Notes: generated from the letters alone by a model not told the origin. Positions 8,083-16,561 are shown, counted from the first letter of the stretch. The stretch is 64,000 nt of DNA from Clostridium polyendosporum (GCF_018332455.1 NZ_BOPZ01000020.1:1-64000); one strand, 5' to 3'. Made by a program: numbers and translations.

Positions 8083-8133
8083 TCTTTTTCTCCTTTACTA
8101 AAGATATACAAGGTTATTTCTAAATTAATTTTA

Positions 8134-8230
8134 GGCAGATCTCACTTTATGAAATGATAAAAACGATTTTAAATTTGGGGGAGTTTTCGTAAATTCTAAA
8201 TTTAGTGATGAAGTTGATTATGTATATCTA
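8134..8230 (-). repeat. Palindromic intergenic repeat, reverse copy (R4); main content of the 8083-8418 gap
   Basis: Reading leftwards it matches the family: GCAGATCTCACTTTATGAAA, a diverged middle, then AGTGATGAAGTTGATTATG, the analogue of the terminal motif. Nothing else recognisable lies in this 336-base gap. Confidence 0.55.
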
Positions 8231-8418
8231 TGAGTTACATTTTAATTTTAATTTATAAGAGATGAAAACACAAATCTAAGTAACTTGTTGTAAAAAGTAT
8301 TTAATATAAGTGAAATAGAAAGTAATATTTACTTAAGAACCAAGATAAATTCATTGATAAAGGTATGGCTATAAAGTATAATACATATTGATTATTATAT
8401 AAAAATGAGGTATTTATT

Positions 8419-9438
8419 ATGGATAGAAAAGTAATTTTAGCAATAGAGAGTAGTTGTGATGAAACCTCAGCAGCAATAGTGGTAAATGGAAGAGAGGTTT
8501 TATCAAATATAATCGCATCTCAAATTGATATACATACTAAATTTGGTGGTGTTGTGCCAGAAGTAGCATCTAGAAAACATATAGAGGTAATAAATGCAGT
8601 GGTGGAGGAAGCTTTAGAGAAAGCAGGAATCACCATTAATGATATAGATGCTGTAGCAGTTACATATGGTCCAGGTCTTGTAGGTGCACTTTTAGTAGGT
8701 CTTCAATATGCTAAAGGGCTAGCATATGCTTTAAATAAGCCTTTAATTGGAGTAAATCATATTGAAGGGCATATATGTGCTAACTTTATAGAGCATAAGA
8801 GTTTAGAACCACCTTTTGTATGTCTTGTAGTTTCAGGAGGACATACATTTATAGTTCATATGAAGGATTATGGTGAGTTTGAAGTTATAGGTGAAACAAG
8901 AGATGATGCAGCTGGAGAAGCTTATGATAAGGTTGCAAGAGCTATTGGATTGGGATACCCGGGTGGACCAAAGATAGATAAGCTTTCAAAGGAAGGAAAT
9001 CCAGAAGCGATAAATTTTCCAAGAGCTAATTTTCATGATGATAGCTTAGATTTCTCCTTTAGTGGATTAAAGTCTGCAGTGCTTAATTATCTAAATAAAA
9101 TGGAGATGACAAGTCAGGAGATAAATAAGGCAGATGTGGCAGCTTCTTTTCAGCAGGCTGTTATTGATGTATTAACAGAAAATGTTATATCCACTTGTAA
9201 GAAGAGAAGGGTTAAGAAGATTGCAATTGCAGGAGGCGTAGCTTCTAATTCAGCTTTAAGAGCTCAACTTACAGAGGAATCTAACAAAAAAGGAATTGAA
9301 GTTTTATTTCCTTCACCAGTGTTATGCACTGATAATGCAGCAATGATAGGAAGTGCAGCATATTTTGAATTAATTAAAGGAAATATTTCTCCCATGGACT
9401 TAAATGCAAAGCCAAATTTAAAACTTGGAGAAAGATAG
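8419..9438 (+). CDS. tsaD: tRNA N6-threonylcarbamoyladenosine transferase TsaD
   Basis: A 339-residue protein of the Kae1/TsaD/Qri7 family, normal length. It begins with [14 protein letters not shown], has the metal-binding HIEGH pair (about residues 114-118), [15 protein letters not shown] and the C-terminal CTDNAAMI Asp. TsaD works with TsaB and TsaE to move threonylcarbamoyl from threonylcarbamoyl-AMP to A37 of ANN-decoding tRNAs; the enzyme that makes the intermediate (ywlC/TsaC) is also in this window at 48019. Start ATG 8419 has GAGGT upstream. The downstream gene starts 10 bases after its stop, so the two are likely cotranscribed. Confidence 0.97.
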   Translation: MDRKVILAIESSCDETSAAIVVNGREVLSNIIASQIDIHTKFGGVVPEVASRKHIEVINAVVEEALEKAGITINDIDAVAVTYGPGLVGALLVGLQYAKGLAYALNKPLIGVNHIEGHICANFIEHKSLEPPFVCLVVSGGHTFIVHMKDYGEFEVIGETRDDAAGEAYDKVARAIGLGYPGGPKIDKLSKEGNPEAINFPRANFHDDSLDFSFSGLKSAVLNYLNKMEMTSQEINKADVAASFQQAVIDVLTENVISTCKKRRVKKIAIAGGVASNSALRAQLTEESNKKGIEVLFPSPVLCTDNAAMIGSAAYFELIKGNISPMDLNAKPNLKLGER

Positions 9439-9448
9439 GGGGAATAGA

Positions 9449-10489
9449 ATGAGGTTTTTGCCATATTCTAATGGGTTTCATAAAATTAAAGTAAAAAGAC
9501 AGCTACATCCTTTAGAGACCACAAAAATTGTAATTTATGTTTTATTAATAATATTAATTTTAGGGTTTTTATATCAGGTAATTAGTGATAAAGTAGCAAG
9601 TGTTAAAATTAAGCCTAAAAGTCAATATGTTAGAATAGACGGAAAAAGTTTTTATTACAATCTAATTGGAAGTGGAGAATATACCGTAATTTTTGATGGT
9701 AATATAGGAACTGGTTCAGCACAGTGGAGTAAGATTATTAAAAGTCTTAATAAAGGATTTGACGGAAAAGTTTTTGTATATGATAGAGCGGGATATGGTT
9801 TTAATGATTCTGGGAAAGCAGAGTCTCCTGAGCAACAAGCAAGAGATTTAAGAATGATTCTAAAGAAAGCAGGGGTAACTGGTCCATATATATTAGTAGG
9901 TGAAGAGTATGGAAGCTTAGTTATGACAAACTATGCAAAGCTTTATCCTCAATCAGTTGGTGGAATGATATTAATAGATCCAATTAATGAAAAATTATTA
10001 AAAGACAAGACATTCATAAAGTCGTATAAAAAAGAGAGTTTTAAAAGAGCAGTTGAATATTATGGTTCTTATATAGGGTTTACTTCTCTTATAAATGGTG
10101 TTAATCTTTTAGATAATCCAAAAGGGTTTTTGGATCAAATTGGAGATTGGCAAAAACAAGCTTTTTTAGTTGAAAGGATAAGAAAAAATTATACAGGTGC
10201 TTATTATAATGAATTAAATAACCTAATTGAGGCAAATAGTACCTCTCAAGATGAAGGTCTTTTAAATGGAAAACCTGTTTCTATAATTATTAACGAAAAA
10301 AGAAATATAGAAGGTCAAAAAGAATTTTCAAAGCTTACATCAAAGGAACTTTTTGATGTTTACTCTGTAAATCCTGAGAGTGATGTTATTTCTTTAGAAA
10401 ATAATGATATAGTTTATAATGCATTAAAAAGCATAACGAAAAAATATAAATCCATGAAAAAATTAGAAGAACAAAATACACAGAGATAA
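9449..10489 (+). CDS. Membrane-anchored alpha/beta-hydrolase-fold protein lacking the nucleophile Ser
   Basis: A 346-residue protein with one N-terminal membrane segment (about 24-44) and an extracytoplasmic alpha/beta-hydrolase fold. VYDRAGYGFNDSG and the following strand match the family well. At the nucleophile elbow, where hydrolases read GHSxG, it reads GEEYG (E152, E153), so the catalytic Ser is replaced by Glu. It may be a non-catalytic member or use different chemistry. Start ATG 9449 has AGGGGGA overlapping the tsaD stop. Followed by a clear terminator. Confidence 0.8.
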   Translation: MRFLPYSNGFHKIKVKRQLHPLETTKIVIYVLLIILILGFLYQVISDKVASVKIKPKSQYVRIDGKSFYYNLIGSGEYTVIFDGNIGTGSAQWSKIIKSLNKGFDGKVFVYDRAGYGFNDSGKAESPEQQARDLRMILKKAGVTGPYILVGEEYGSLVMTNYAKLYPQSVGGMILIDPINEKLLKDKTFIKSYKKESFKRAVEYYGSYIGFTSLINGVNLLDNPKGFLDQIGDWQKQAFLVERIRKNYTGAYYNELNNLIEANSTSQDEGLLNGKPVSIIINEKRNIEGQKEFSKLTSKELFDVYSVNPESDVISLENNDIVYNALKSITKKYKSMKKLEEQNTQR

Positions 10490-10491
10490 AG

Positions 10492-10518
10492 GATGATTCT
10501 AAAAAGAGTCATCTTTTT
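10492..10518 (+). terminator. Terminator of the tsaD operon
   Basis: GATGATTCT pairs with AGAGTCATC (one G-U) around AAAA, followed by TTTTTAT. Confidence 0.75.
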
Positions 10519-10539
10519 ATTATAATAAAATATTTCTTG

Positions 10540-10568
10540 TTGACATATAATTGTCACAAAACTAGTTT
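10540..10568 (+). promoter_or_regulatory. Possible promoter of the HtrA-like gene
   Basis: A perfect -35 TTGACA stands 17 bases before a weak -10, TAGTTT. A better TATAAA is at 10571 but is spaced 25 bases. Confidence 0.35.
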
Positions 10569-10614
10569 ATTATAAATTTATATTATGAAGAAAATAATAT
10601 AGGAGGTAATATAA

Positions 10615-11835
10615 ATGGATAACTATAATAATAATTTTAATGCAGAAAATGATCAAAACTTTGTTATAGTAAACAGTAACAAAGAAGATAAGTTTTCAAA
10701 TACATGGGAAACAGCTGACTATAAGATAGTAGAACCAAAGAAAAAAAGAAAAGGTAGAGGAAAAGTTGCTGCATTAATAACAGGAGGCCTACTATGTGCT
10801 ATTATAGGTGGAGTTATAGGGGCTGGCGGAGTGTATTATCTTAATAGAAAATTATATACTACAGATGTTAATGGGACAACTGCTACTAAGGGAGTAAACT
10901 ATGATCCTCCTACATTTGCGAAAGATGAGCAGGCTTTGACTACTACAGATGTTGTAAAGAAAGTATCGCCAGCAGTAGTTACCGTATCAACTAATAGTAT
11001 TCAACAGGGGTTATTTTCACCTACAGAGCAGGAAGGTGTAGGTTCTGGATTTATTATTAATGAAGAAGGGTATGTTTTAACAAACTTTCATGTAATAAGC
11101 GGAGCACAGCAACTTAAGGTAACACTTAACAGCGGTAAAGAAGTAAATGCTAAGATTGTAAATTATGATCAAGAGCAGGACTTAGCTGTTGTTAGAATTA
11201 CTGATAATATAAAAGTACCTGGAGTGGTTGAGCTTGGAGATTCCGATGCTCTTCAAGCTGGTGAAGAGGTTATTGCAATAGGTAGTCCATTAGGAAAAGA
11301 ATTTGTAGGATCTGTTACTAAAGGAATTATTAGTTCGCCTTCTAGAGTTATTGAGTCAAACGGAAAGAAGACTACTTTTATTCAAACAGATGCTACAATA
11401 AATCCAGGAAATAGTGGAGGGCCACTTATAAATTCAACAGGACAGGTCATAGGCATCAATACTGCTAAAAAAGTAGGAGAAGGAATAGAGGGAATGGGAT
11501 TTTCAATTCCAATAAATCAAGTGAAAGATAGACTTGCAACACTTTCTAAGCCAATACTTAAACTTGGTGTTCAAGTAAGAGAAGTTGATGCGAATACTGC
11601 TAAGCAAAATAATCTTGAAGAAGGTATTTGGATTGCTGATGTTGAAGAATTCTCGCCTGCAGAAAAGGGGGGAATTCAGAGAGGTGATTTAATTATAAAT
11701 TTTGATGGGCAGAGAGTTAAAAAATTAGATGAATTAAATAAGTTAAAAGAAAAACATAAGTCTGGAGATACAGTTAAGATTACAGTGCTTAGAGATGGAA
11801 AGGAAGTAAATTTAAATATTAAGCTAACTGAATAA
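10615..11835 (+). CDS. HtrA/DegP-like membrane-anchored serine protease with PDZ domain
   Basis: A 406-residue protein: acidic cytosolic N-terminus (1-48), a Lys/Arg stop, one Gly-rich membrane segment (about 52-76), a trypsin-like S1C protease domain (about 110-310) and one PDZ domain (about 315-405). The catalytic triad is visible as TNFHVI (H159), QDLAV (D189) and GNSGGP (S267). HtrA proteases degrade or refold damaged envelope proteins. AGGAGG precedes ATG 10615. Transcribed alone. Which of the htrA-like paralogues (htrA, htrB, yycK) it corresponds to cannot be decided, so no symbol is given. Confidence 0.93.
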   Translation: MDNYNNNFNAENDQNFVIVNSNKEDKFSNTWETADYKIVEPKKKRKGRGKVAALITGGLLCAIIGGVIGAGGVYYLNRKLYTTDVNGTTATKGVNYDPPTFAKDEQALTTTDVVKKVSPAVVTVSTNSIQQGLFSPTEQEGVGSGFIINEEGYVLTNFHVISGAQQLKVTLNSGKEVNAKIVNYDQEQDLAVVRITDNIKVPGVVELGDSDALQAGEEVIAIGSPLGKEFVGSVTKGIISSPSRVIESNGKKTTFIQTDATINPGNSGGPLINSTGQVIGINTAKKVGEGIEGMGFSIPINQVKDRLATLSKPILKLGVQVREVDANTAKQNNLEEGIWIADVEEFSPAEKGGIQRGDLIINFDGQRVKKLDELNKLKEKHKSGDTVKITVLRDGKEVNLNIKLTE

Positions 11836-11916
11836 AAGTTTTCAATAAGCATTTTATGATATATATTAGATTTTTAAAATTTAATAGTTAAAAGAGTAAT
11901 AATTTTTTCATACTCA

Positions 11917-11984
11917 TTTGCCTTCATTTTACGAAGTGAAGTCTGGCCAAAATTGAATAGGTTTGATGCCTATTCAATTTTATT
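11917..11984 (+). repeat. Palindromic intergenic repeat, forward copy (R5); in the 11836-12147 gap
   Basis: TTCATTTTACGAAGTGAAGTC then TGGCC, followed by a long perfect hairpin AAAATTGAATAGG / CCTATTCAATTTT around TTTGATG. Apart from this and the rrf2 promoter the 312-base gap shows nothing recognisable. Confidence 0.72.
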
Positions 11985-12083
11985 TTTAATATCGATAGAT
12001 GAAAATTAATTCTTATTATCTATTAATTATTCAGAAAAACAAAGGAAATTAGATTTTATATAATAATTATTATTAACAAAATG

Positions 12084-12112
12084 TTGACATTAGAGAAGTA
12101 TAGTGATATATT
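12084..12112 (+). promoter_or_regulatory. Promoter of the Rrf2 regulator gene
   Basis: TTGACA and TATATT are separated by 17 bases, 36 bases before the start codon. The spacer contains AAGTATAGTGATA, which resembles the AGTATAG motifs before the downstream CODH-like gene, so autoregulation is possible. Confidence 0.65.
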
Positions 12113-12147
12113 TTTAAATATAAAAAAACCTTATAAGGGGTAGAATT

Positions 12148-12564
12148 ATGAAGATTACTCAAGAAGTAGATTATGCCTTAAGAGTAGTATTATATTTATG
12201 TAAGCTAGATTTTGGTACTAAAGTTGAAGCAAAAGTCATGTCCCAATATGAGAAGGTACCTATAAGATTTTTACTAAAAATTTTAAGAAAACTAACGCAT
12301 TCAGGGATAATTAATTCTTTTAGGGGAGTTAATGGAGGTTATGCTCTAGCAAGATTACCTGAGGAAATACGTCTTATAGATGTTATGGAGGCAGTTGATG
12401 GACCTGTATATGTGGCAAGATGCATTATAGAGCCTGAGGCTTGTAATGCGCAAAAGATGGGAAAGTGTCAAGTTCATAAAGCTTTAGGGAAAGTTCAGAA
12501 AGTATTAAGTGATGAGCTTAAAAACATAACATTTAAAAACATAATGGAGAATAATTTTTTATAG
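12148..12564 (+). CDS. Rrf2-family transcriptional regulator with three conserved Cys
   Basis: A 138-residue Rrf2 protein: N-terminal winged helix starting MKITQEVDYALRVVLYL, with the recognition region around RGVNGGYALAR, then a dimerisation helix. Three Cys at 92, 99 and 107 match the Fe-S cluster-binding Cys of IscR/NsrR-type members, so it probably senses iron-sulfur status, redox or nitric oxide. Its position 119 bases before the CODH-like gene and the shared AGTATAG motifs point to that gene as a target. Start ATG 12148 with AAGGGG upstream. Which ligand it senses is inference. Confidence 0.88.
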   Translation: MKITQEVDYALRVVLYLCKLDFGTKVEAKVMSQYEKVPIRFLLKILRKLTHSGIINSFRGVNGGYALARLPEEIRLIDVMEAVDGPVYVARCIIEPEACNAQKMGKCQVHKALGKVQKVLSDELKNITFKNIMENNFL

Positions 12565-12604
12565 GGAAGAATTCTTCCCTTAGTTTAATCAATAAAAGTG
12601 TATA

Positions 12605-12671
12605 AAAATAGTATAGTTAAGGGGAAACCCTTTTATTTTAAAATTAAAGTACACTAAAATAGTATAGATTA
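12605..12671 (+). promoter_or_regulatory. Duplicated candidate Rrf2 operator before the CODH-like gene
   Basis: AAAATAGTATAGTTA (12605-12619) and AAAATAGTATAGATTA (12656-12671) are near-identical direct repeats 51 bases apart; a related sequence lies in the promoter of the regulator itself. The second copy abuts the ribosome site AGGAGGGG. Binding is inferred from position and repetition only. Confidence 0.45.
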
Positions 12672-12683
12672 GGAGGGGTAATT

Positions 12684-14567
12684 ATGGGATTGTGTGGAAC
12701 ATGTACACTATGTAATTCAGCAGATAAGGGGTTGTTAAATTATATTGAGGGGTTAGATGTAGAAACTTCTCATCATAGAGTAGAACTACAAAAGAACAAA
12801 TGTGGTTTTGGAAAGAAGGGGGTATGTTGTAGATTATGTGCTAATGGCCCTTGTAGGATAACACCAAAATCACCTAGAGGTATTTGTGGTGCAGATGCAC
12901 ATACAATAGTTGCAAGAAACTTTTTACGTGCAGTAGCAGCAGGTGCAGGATGCTATATTCATGTTGTAGAAACTACTGCATTAAACCTTAAGAAAACAGC
13001 TGAAGTTAAAGGAGAACTTAAGGGGGGAGAAACTCTAAATAGATTAGCAGAAGTATTTGGCATAGATGAAAGTAATATACACAAGAAAGCAGAAAGAGTT
13101 GCAAAAGCAGTGCTGGACGATCTTTATAATCCAAGATATGAAAAAATGAAGCTTCTTAAAAAGTTAACTTATGCTCCAAGATTTAAAAGGTGGAAGGAGC
13201 TTGGTATACTTCCAGGGGGAGCTAAATCAGAAGTTTTCGATGCTTTAGTTAAGACATCAACGAATTTAAACAGTGATCCTGTAGATATGTTAATGCATTC
13301 TCTTCAACTTGGAATAGCTACAGGACTTTATGGATTAACATTAACAAATCTTCTTAATGATATAATGCTCGGAGAACCTGTTATTAGACCTGCTAAGGTT
13401 GGATTTAGAGTTATAGATGAGGACTATATAAACATAATGATTACAGGACACCAGCATTCAATCTTTACTCATCTTCAAGATGAACTAAAGAAGGAAGAAG
13501 TTCAAGATATGGCAAGAGAATATGGTGCAAAGGGCTTTAAGTTGGTTGGATGTACATGTGTTGGGCAAGATCTTCAACTTAGAGGAGAACACTATGATGA
13601 TATATTTTCAGGACATGCAGGAAATAATTTCACAAGTGAAGCTGTACTAGCTACAGGTGCTATTGATATAGTATTATCAGAGTTCAATTGTACACTCCCA
13701 GGAATTGAACCAGTAGCAGAAAAGTATATGGTAAAGATGGTTTGTTTAGATGATGTAGCTAAGAAGTCAAGTGCTGACTTTGTAAGATTCTCCTTTGAGG
13801 ATAGAGGGAAAATAACAGAGGGAATATTAACAGAAGCCCTTGTAAGCTATAAAAACAGAAGAGAAAAAGTTGAAATAAAAATACCTAAAGATCATGGAAA
13901 TGATGATACTATTACAGGGGTAAGTGAAACATCACTTAAGAAGTTCCTGGGTGGTACGTGGAAACCTCTTGTAGATTTAATTGCGCAAGGTAAGATTAAG
14001 GGTGTTGCTGGAGTTGTTGGATGTTCAAACCTTACTGCATTAGGCCATGATGTATTCACAGTAGAGTTAACTAAGGAGCTTATAAAGAGAGATATACTAG
14101 TTCTTTCAGCTGGCTGTTCATCAGGAGGACTTGAAAATGTTGGCTTAATGTCACCAAGGGCTGCTGCTCTTGCAGGTGACAACTTAAGAGAAGTATGTGA
14201 ATCACTTGGTATACCTCCAGTTCTAAACTTTGGTCCATGCCTTGCTATAGGAAGACTTGAAATTGTTGCAACAGAGCTTGCTGAATTCTTAGGTATAGAT
14301 GTTCCACAACTTCCATTAGTTCTTTCAGCACCACAGTGGCTTGAAGAACAGGCATTAGCAGACGGAGCGTTTGGATTGGCATTAGGATTACCACTACATC
14401 TTGCACTTCCTCCATTTATTGAAGGAAGTGACATTGTAACAAATACATTAACTGAGAGCTTAAAGGAAATAACAGGTGGTCAATTAATTCTTGAGGGAGA
14501 TGTAGCTAAGACAGCAGACATTCTTGAGCAAATAATATTAGAGAAGAGAAAAGCATTAGGATTATAA
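12684..14567 (+). CDS. cooS: CooS-like (anaerobic CO dehydrogenase family) protein, deviant active site
   Basis: A 627-residue protein with full CODH length. The Fe-S Cys block near the N-terminus (KCGFGKKGVCCRLCANGPCR) is intact, and an extra CxxCxxC is at C4, C7, C10. By motif, the active-site ligands are present: His in GHQHS (256/258), C292, C336 (EFNC), C447 (GCSN), C478 (AGCSS), C519 (GPC). However, the acid/base residues of true CODHs seem lost: the H93 position in AAGAAxH is Tyr91 (AAGAGCY), and the K563 position, 37 residues after the last Cys, is Gln556 (LEEQALADG). A six-residue insertion lies between C292 and C336. Such deviants (compare CooS-V of Carboxydothermus) carry an Fe-S-O hybrid cluster and do not turn over CO. 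No CooF, CooC or ACS genes are nearby. Confidence 0.85.
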   Translation: MGLCGTCTLCNSADKGLLNYIEGLDVETSHHRVELQKNKCGFGKKGVCCRLCANGPCRITPKSPRGICGADAHTIVARNFLRAVAAGAGCYIHVVETTALNLKKTAEVKGELKGGETLNRLAEVFGIDESNIHKKAERVAKAVLDDLYNPRYEKMKLLKKLTYAPRFKRWKELGILPGGAKSEVFDALVKTSTNLNSDPVDMLMHSLQLGIATGLYGLTLTNLLNDIMLGEPVIRPAKVGFRVIDEDYINIMITGHQHSIFTHLQDELKKEEVQDMAREYGAKGFKLVGCTCVGQDLQLRGEHYDDIFSGHAGNNFTSEAVLATGAIDIVLSEFNCTLPGIEPVAEKYMVKMVCLDDVAKKSSADFVRFSFEDRGKITEGILTEALVSYKNRREKVEIKIPKDHGNDDTITGVSETSLKKFLGGTWKPLVDLIAQGKIKGVAGVVGCSNLTALGHDVFTVELTKELIKRDILVLSAGCSSGGLENVGLMSPRAAALAGDNLREVCESLGIPPVLNFGPCLAIGRLEIVATELAEFLGIDVPQLPLVLSAPQWLEEQALADGAFGLALGLPLHLALPPFIEGSDIVTNTLTESLKEITGGQLILEGDVAKTADILEQIILEKRKALGL

Positions 14568-14676
14568 AATACAAAAGCTTCACTAATACATTTTTGATAT
14601 GTATTACTATATATACCTACAAATGTTAGAATATAAATTTTAGAAGACAATATTATGCAAATCATACATGTGAGGT

Positions 14677-14714
14677 TGTTGATATAAATAAAATGTCAAC
14701 AACTCTTTTTTTCT
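14677..14714 (+). terminator. Terminator after the CODH-like gene
   Basis: GTTGTTGA pairs with TCAACAAC and is followed by a T-run. A weaker hairpin (TAATACAT/ATGTATTA) lies at 14585-14607. Confidence 0.65.
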
Positions 14715-14782
14715 GTAAAAAAAGTGTTCTAATTTTAACTTAAGTTACATATACTTAAAAAAAGGATTTTTTGGAGGAACTT

Positions 14783-15397
14783 ATGCCTTTATTTGCTAGA
14801 TTTAAGCTTAATAATATAGAAAGTATATTTAATGATTTTCCGGAACTAGAAACAGAAGGATTTAAGCTTAGAAAGCTGAAAAAGGATGATGCAAAAGATA
14901 TCTGGGATATTTATCAGAATAAAGATATAGCTACTTATGATAGGGCACCTTTTATTAGAGATGAAGAGAGTGCTAAGGACTTTATTGAAGAATTAAGTGA
15001 ATTATACGAAGAAAGAATAAGAATAGATTGGGCTATAGAAGATAAGCGTATATCAAAAGTTATAGGCTTAATTGTATTGTTTAATATTAGTTTAGTTGAT
15101 TCAAGAGCCGAAGTAGGATATGTATTAAATAGAGATTTTACCAATAGAGGAATAATGAAGTATATATTAAGCTGGCTTGTGGATTTTTCTTTTAACTACG
15201 CAGGAATACATAAGCTGGAAGCAAACATAAATACAGGTAATATATCATCTATAAAAGTATGTGAAAGTGCTGGGTTTGAAAAAGAAGGAACTAGAAAAGC
15301 TCATTGTTTTAATAAAAGAACTGGAATATATATGGATAATTATGTTTATGGTTTAATAAATAATAGATGGGACATAATTATAGAGAGATTTGAATAA
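14783..15397 (+). CDS. GNAT-family N-acetyltransferase (RimJ/RimL-like)
   Basis: A 204-residue protein with one GNAT fold. After a ~25-residue lead it shows LRKLKKDDAKDIWDIY (strand 1/helix 1), AEVGYVLNRDFTNRGIMKYI (acetyl-CoA region) and NTGNISSIKVCESAGFEKEG, the C-terminal motif typical of RimJ/RimL relatives. The family transfers acetyl groups to protein N-termini, small amines or antibiotics; the substrate is unknown. ATG 14783 has GGAGGA at ideal spacing; the in-frame TTG 14771 overlaps that site and is less likely. Stands alone. Confidence 0.85.
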   Translation: MPLFARFKLNNIESIFNDFPELETEGFKLRKLKKDDAKDIWDIYQNKDIATYDRAPFIRDEESAKDFIEELSELYEERIRIDWAIEDKRISKVIGLIVLFNISLVDSRAEVGYVLNRDFTNRGIMKYILSWLVDFSFNYAGIHKLEANINTGNISSIKVCESAGFEKEGTRKAHCFNKRTGIYMDNYVYGLINNRWDIIIERFE

Positions 15398-15425
15398 TAA
15401 ACTTTAACAATAGAATTTATAGATA

Positions 15426-15531
15426 AAGATAAATAGTTTCAGTTCTTAAATGATTCATGAAAACTAAAATTGAATAGGTATTAACTTATTCAATTTTAGT
15501 GAAATTTTACTTCGTGAAATAACAACAGGTA
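15426..15531 (-). repeat. Palindromic intergenic repeat, reverse copy (R6)
   Basis: A long hairpin, AAAATTGAATAGG against the facing CTTATTCAATTTT, followed by TTTTACTTCGTGAAATAACA, is the reverse orientation of the family core. The left part, TTCAGTTCTTAAATGATTCA, matches the distal arm of R9 and R14. Confidence 0.68.
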
Positions 15532-15672
15532 GTCTCCGTGTTGAATATTTTTTTTGAAGTTCTTAATTGAATATGAATTTATAGATCATGAATTATACAT
15601 TTAACTATAAAGTTATATATTTACAACACCAATATATATATTGAATTTATTGAATATTCAGTCATACATATA

Positions 15673-15701
15673 TTGACATAATTTAAAGTTTATTGTAAAA
15701 T
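15673..15701 (+). promoter_or_regulatory. Promoter of tRNA-Glu
   Basis: TTGACA, a 17-base spacer and TAAAAT, with the tRNA beginning 13 bases later. Confidence 0.75.
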
Positions 15702-15713
15702 TATTTATGAAAT

Positions 15714-15788
15714 GGCCCGTTGGTCAAGTGGTCAAGACGTCACCCTCTCACGGTGAAATCAGGAGTTCGATTCTCCTACGGGCTGCCA
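15714..15788 (+). tRNA. tRNA-Glu (CTC)
   Basis: Full cloverleaf: acceptor GGCCCGT with ACGGGCT (terminal G-U), anticodon stem TCACC/GGTGA, loop CTCTCAC giving anticodon CTC, T-arm AGGAG-TTCGATT-CTCCT, discriminator G and encoded CCA at 786-788 of this kilobase. It is a single-gene unit with its own promoter and terminator. CTC reads GAG, a minor codon in so AT-rich a genome. Confidence 0.93.
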
Positions 15789-15789
15789 A

Positions 15790-15815
15790 AATCCTTCTAC
15801 TGAAGGTTTTTTTCT
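15790..15815 (+). terminator. Terminator of tRNA-Glu
   Basis: CCTTC-TACT-GAAGG followed by seven T residues. Confidence 0.85.
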
Positions 15816-15890
15816 TTTTGTAGCTTATAATCTTTTTTTTTAGTCATAATATAAATATAAAGTTTAAAAATACGTTAATAGGTGATAAAA

Positions 15891-16172
15891 ATGATTATAG
15901 GAACAGCAAGAGTAACAATAAAGATACCTTGGTCGCAATCTTTAAAGGATAAGAGAATGGTAGCTAGAAGTATTATAGCTAAAACTAAAAATAAGTTTAA
16001 TGCATCCATAAGTGAAATTGAGCATCATGATAATCATAAATTATTGGTACTTGGAGTTGCATGTGTTACTAATAACACAAGACATGCTAATAGCTCTATA
16101 GATGAAATAATTAATTTTATATATGGTAGTACCGATGCAATGGTTGAGGATGTAGAAATAGAAATATTATAA
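15891..16172 (+). CDS. DUF503 family protein (YlxP-like)
   Basis: A 93-residue protein matching the small DUF503/YlxP family: an early KIPWSQSLKDKRMVARSI segment and the SEIEHHDNHKLLVLGVACV strand-loop. In many Firmicutes the family member lies in the nusA-infB-rbfA operon; here it is alone between a tRNA and repeats. The biochemical role is unknown. ATG 15891 follows AGGTGAT; the in-frame GTG 15882 lies inside that site. Confidence 0.85.
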   Translation: MIIGTARVTIKIPWSQSLKDKRMVARSIIAKTKNKFNASISEIEHHDNHKLLVLGVACVTNNTRHANSSIDEIINFIYGSTDAMVEDVEIEIL

Positions 16173-16210
16173 TTAGGAATTATTACTCTTAATATTAAAT
16201 ATAATGTACT

Positions 16211-16301
16211 GATAAACAAGTTCATAAGCTAATTGGGAATTTTAGAAAGAGTAGTAAAACTAGGGGCTTTTTAAAAATCTTACAGTTTGAACTTGTTTAT
16301 C
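16211..16301. repeat. Palindromic intergenic repeat, termini plus diverged centre (R7)
   Basis: GATAAACAAGTTCA and its perfect inverted copy TGAACTTGTTTATC bound a 91-base element. The termini equal those of R1 with one change per arm; the centre is unrelated to the TTTCAC core. Confidence 0.7.
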
Positions 16302-16328
16302 CTAAAAATTGATATTGGGGAAATAAAA

Positions 16329-16451
16329 GTGAAAATATTAGATGCAAAAATAAGGTTTATAACCATAAAATCTAAGAAGTTTAAAAGAGAGGGAATAGTT
16401 ACAGAAATTATTAATATGTTAAAATCATCTGAATTCATTGTTATGTTTTGA
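16329..16451 (+). CDS. Possible 40-aa peptide or gene remnant
   Basis: A GTG start at 16329 with GGGGAA upstream gives a basic 40-residue peptide that begins VKILDAKIRFITIKSKKFKR (initiator read as Met) and runs into a terminator-like hairpin. It could be a small gene or the remains of a larger one. It lies in the 520-base gap between DUF503 and the minus-strand glycosyltransferase, which otherwise holds R7, R8 and two hairpins. Confidence 0.28.
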   Translation: MKILDAKIRFITIKSKKFKREGIVTEIINMLKSSEFIVMF

Positions 16452-16472
16452 AGTCAGGTGATTTTTATTTTT
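16423..16472 (+). terminator. Terminator-like hairpin
   Basis: AAATCATCTGA pairs with TCAGGTGATTT (one mismatch or G-U) and a T-rich tail follows. Confidence 0.55.
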
Positions 16473-16561
16473 CATAAAAATTCTATATAAAATATTTATA
16501 TTAGATTTTTAATGAAAAAGTATAAATAGGTTGAGGTGTGTAGGTGTGTTAAAAAGATTTA

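Noticed and set aside
13892-14434. 180-codon open frame on the minus strand inside the CODH-like gene
   Set aside because: It is the antisense shadow of cooS, whose codons and motifs are clear; it has a Ser/Pro-rich composition typical of shadows and no ribosome site.
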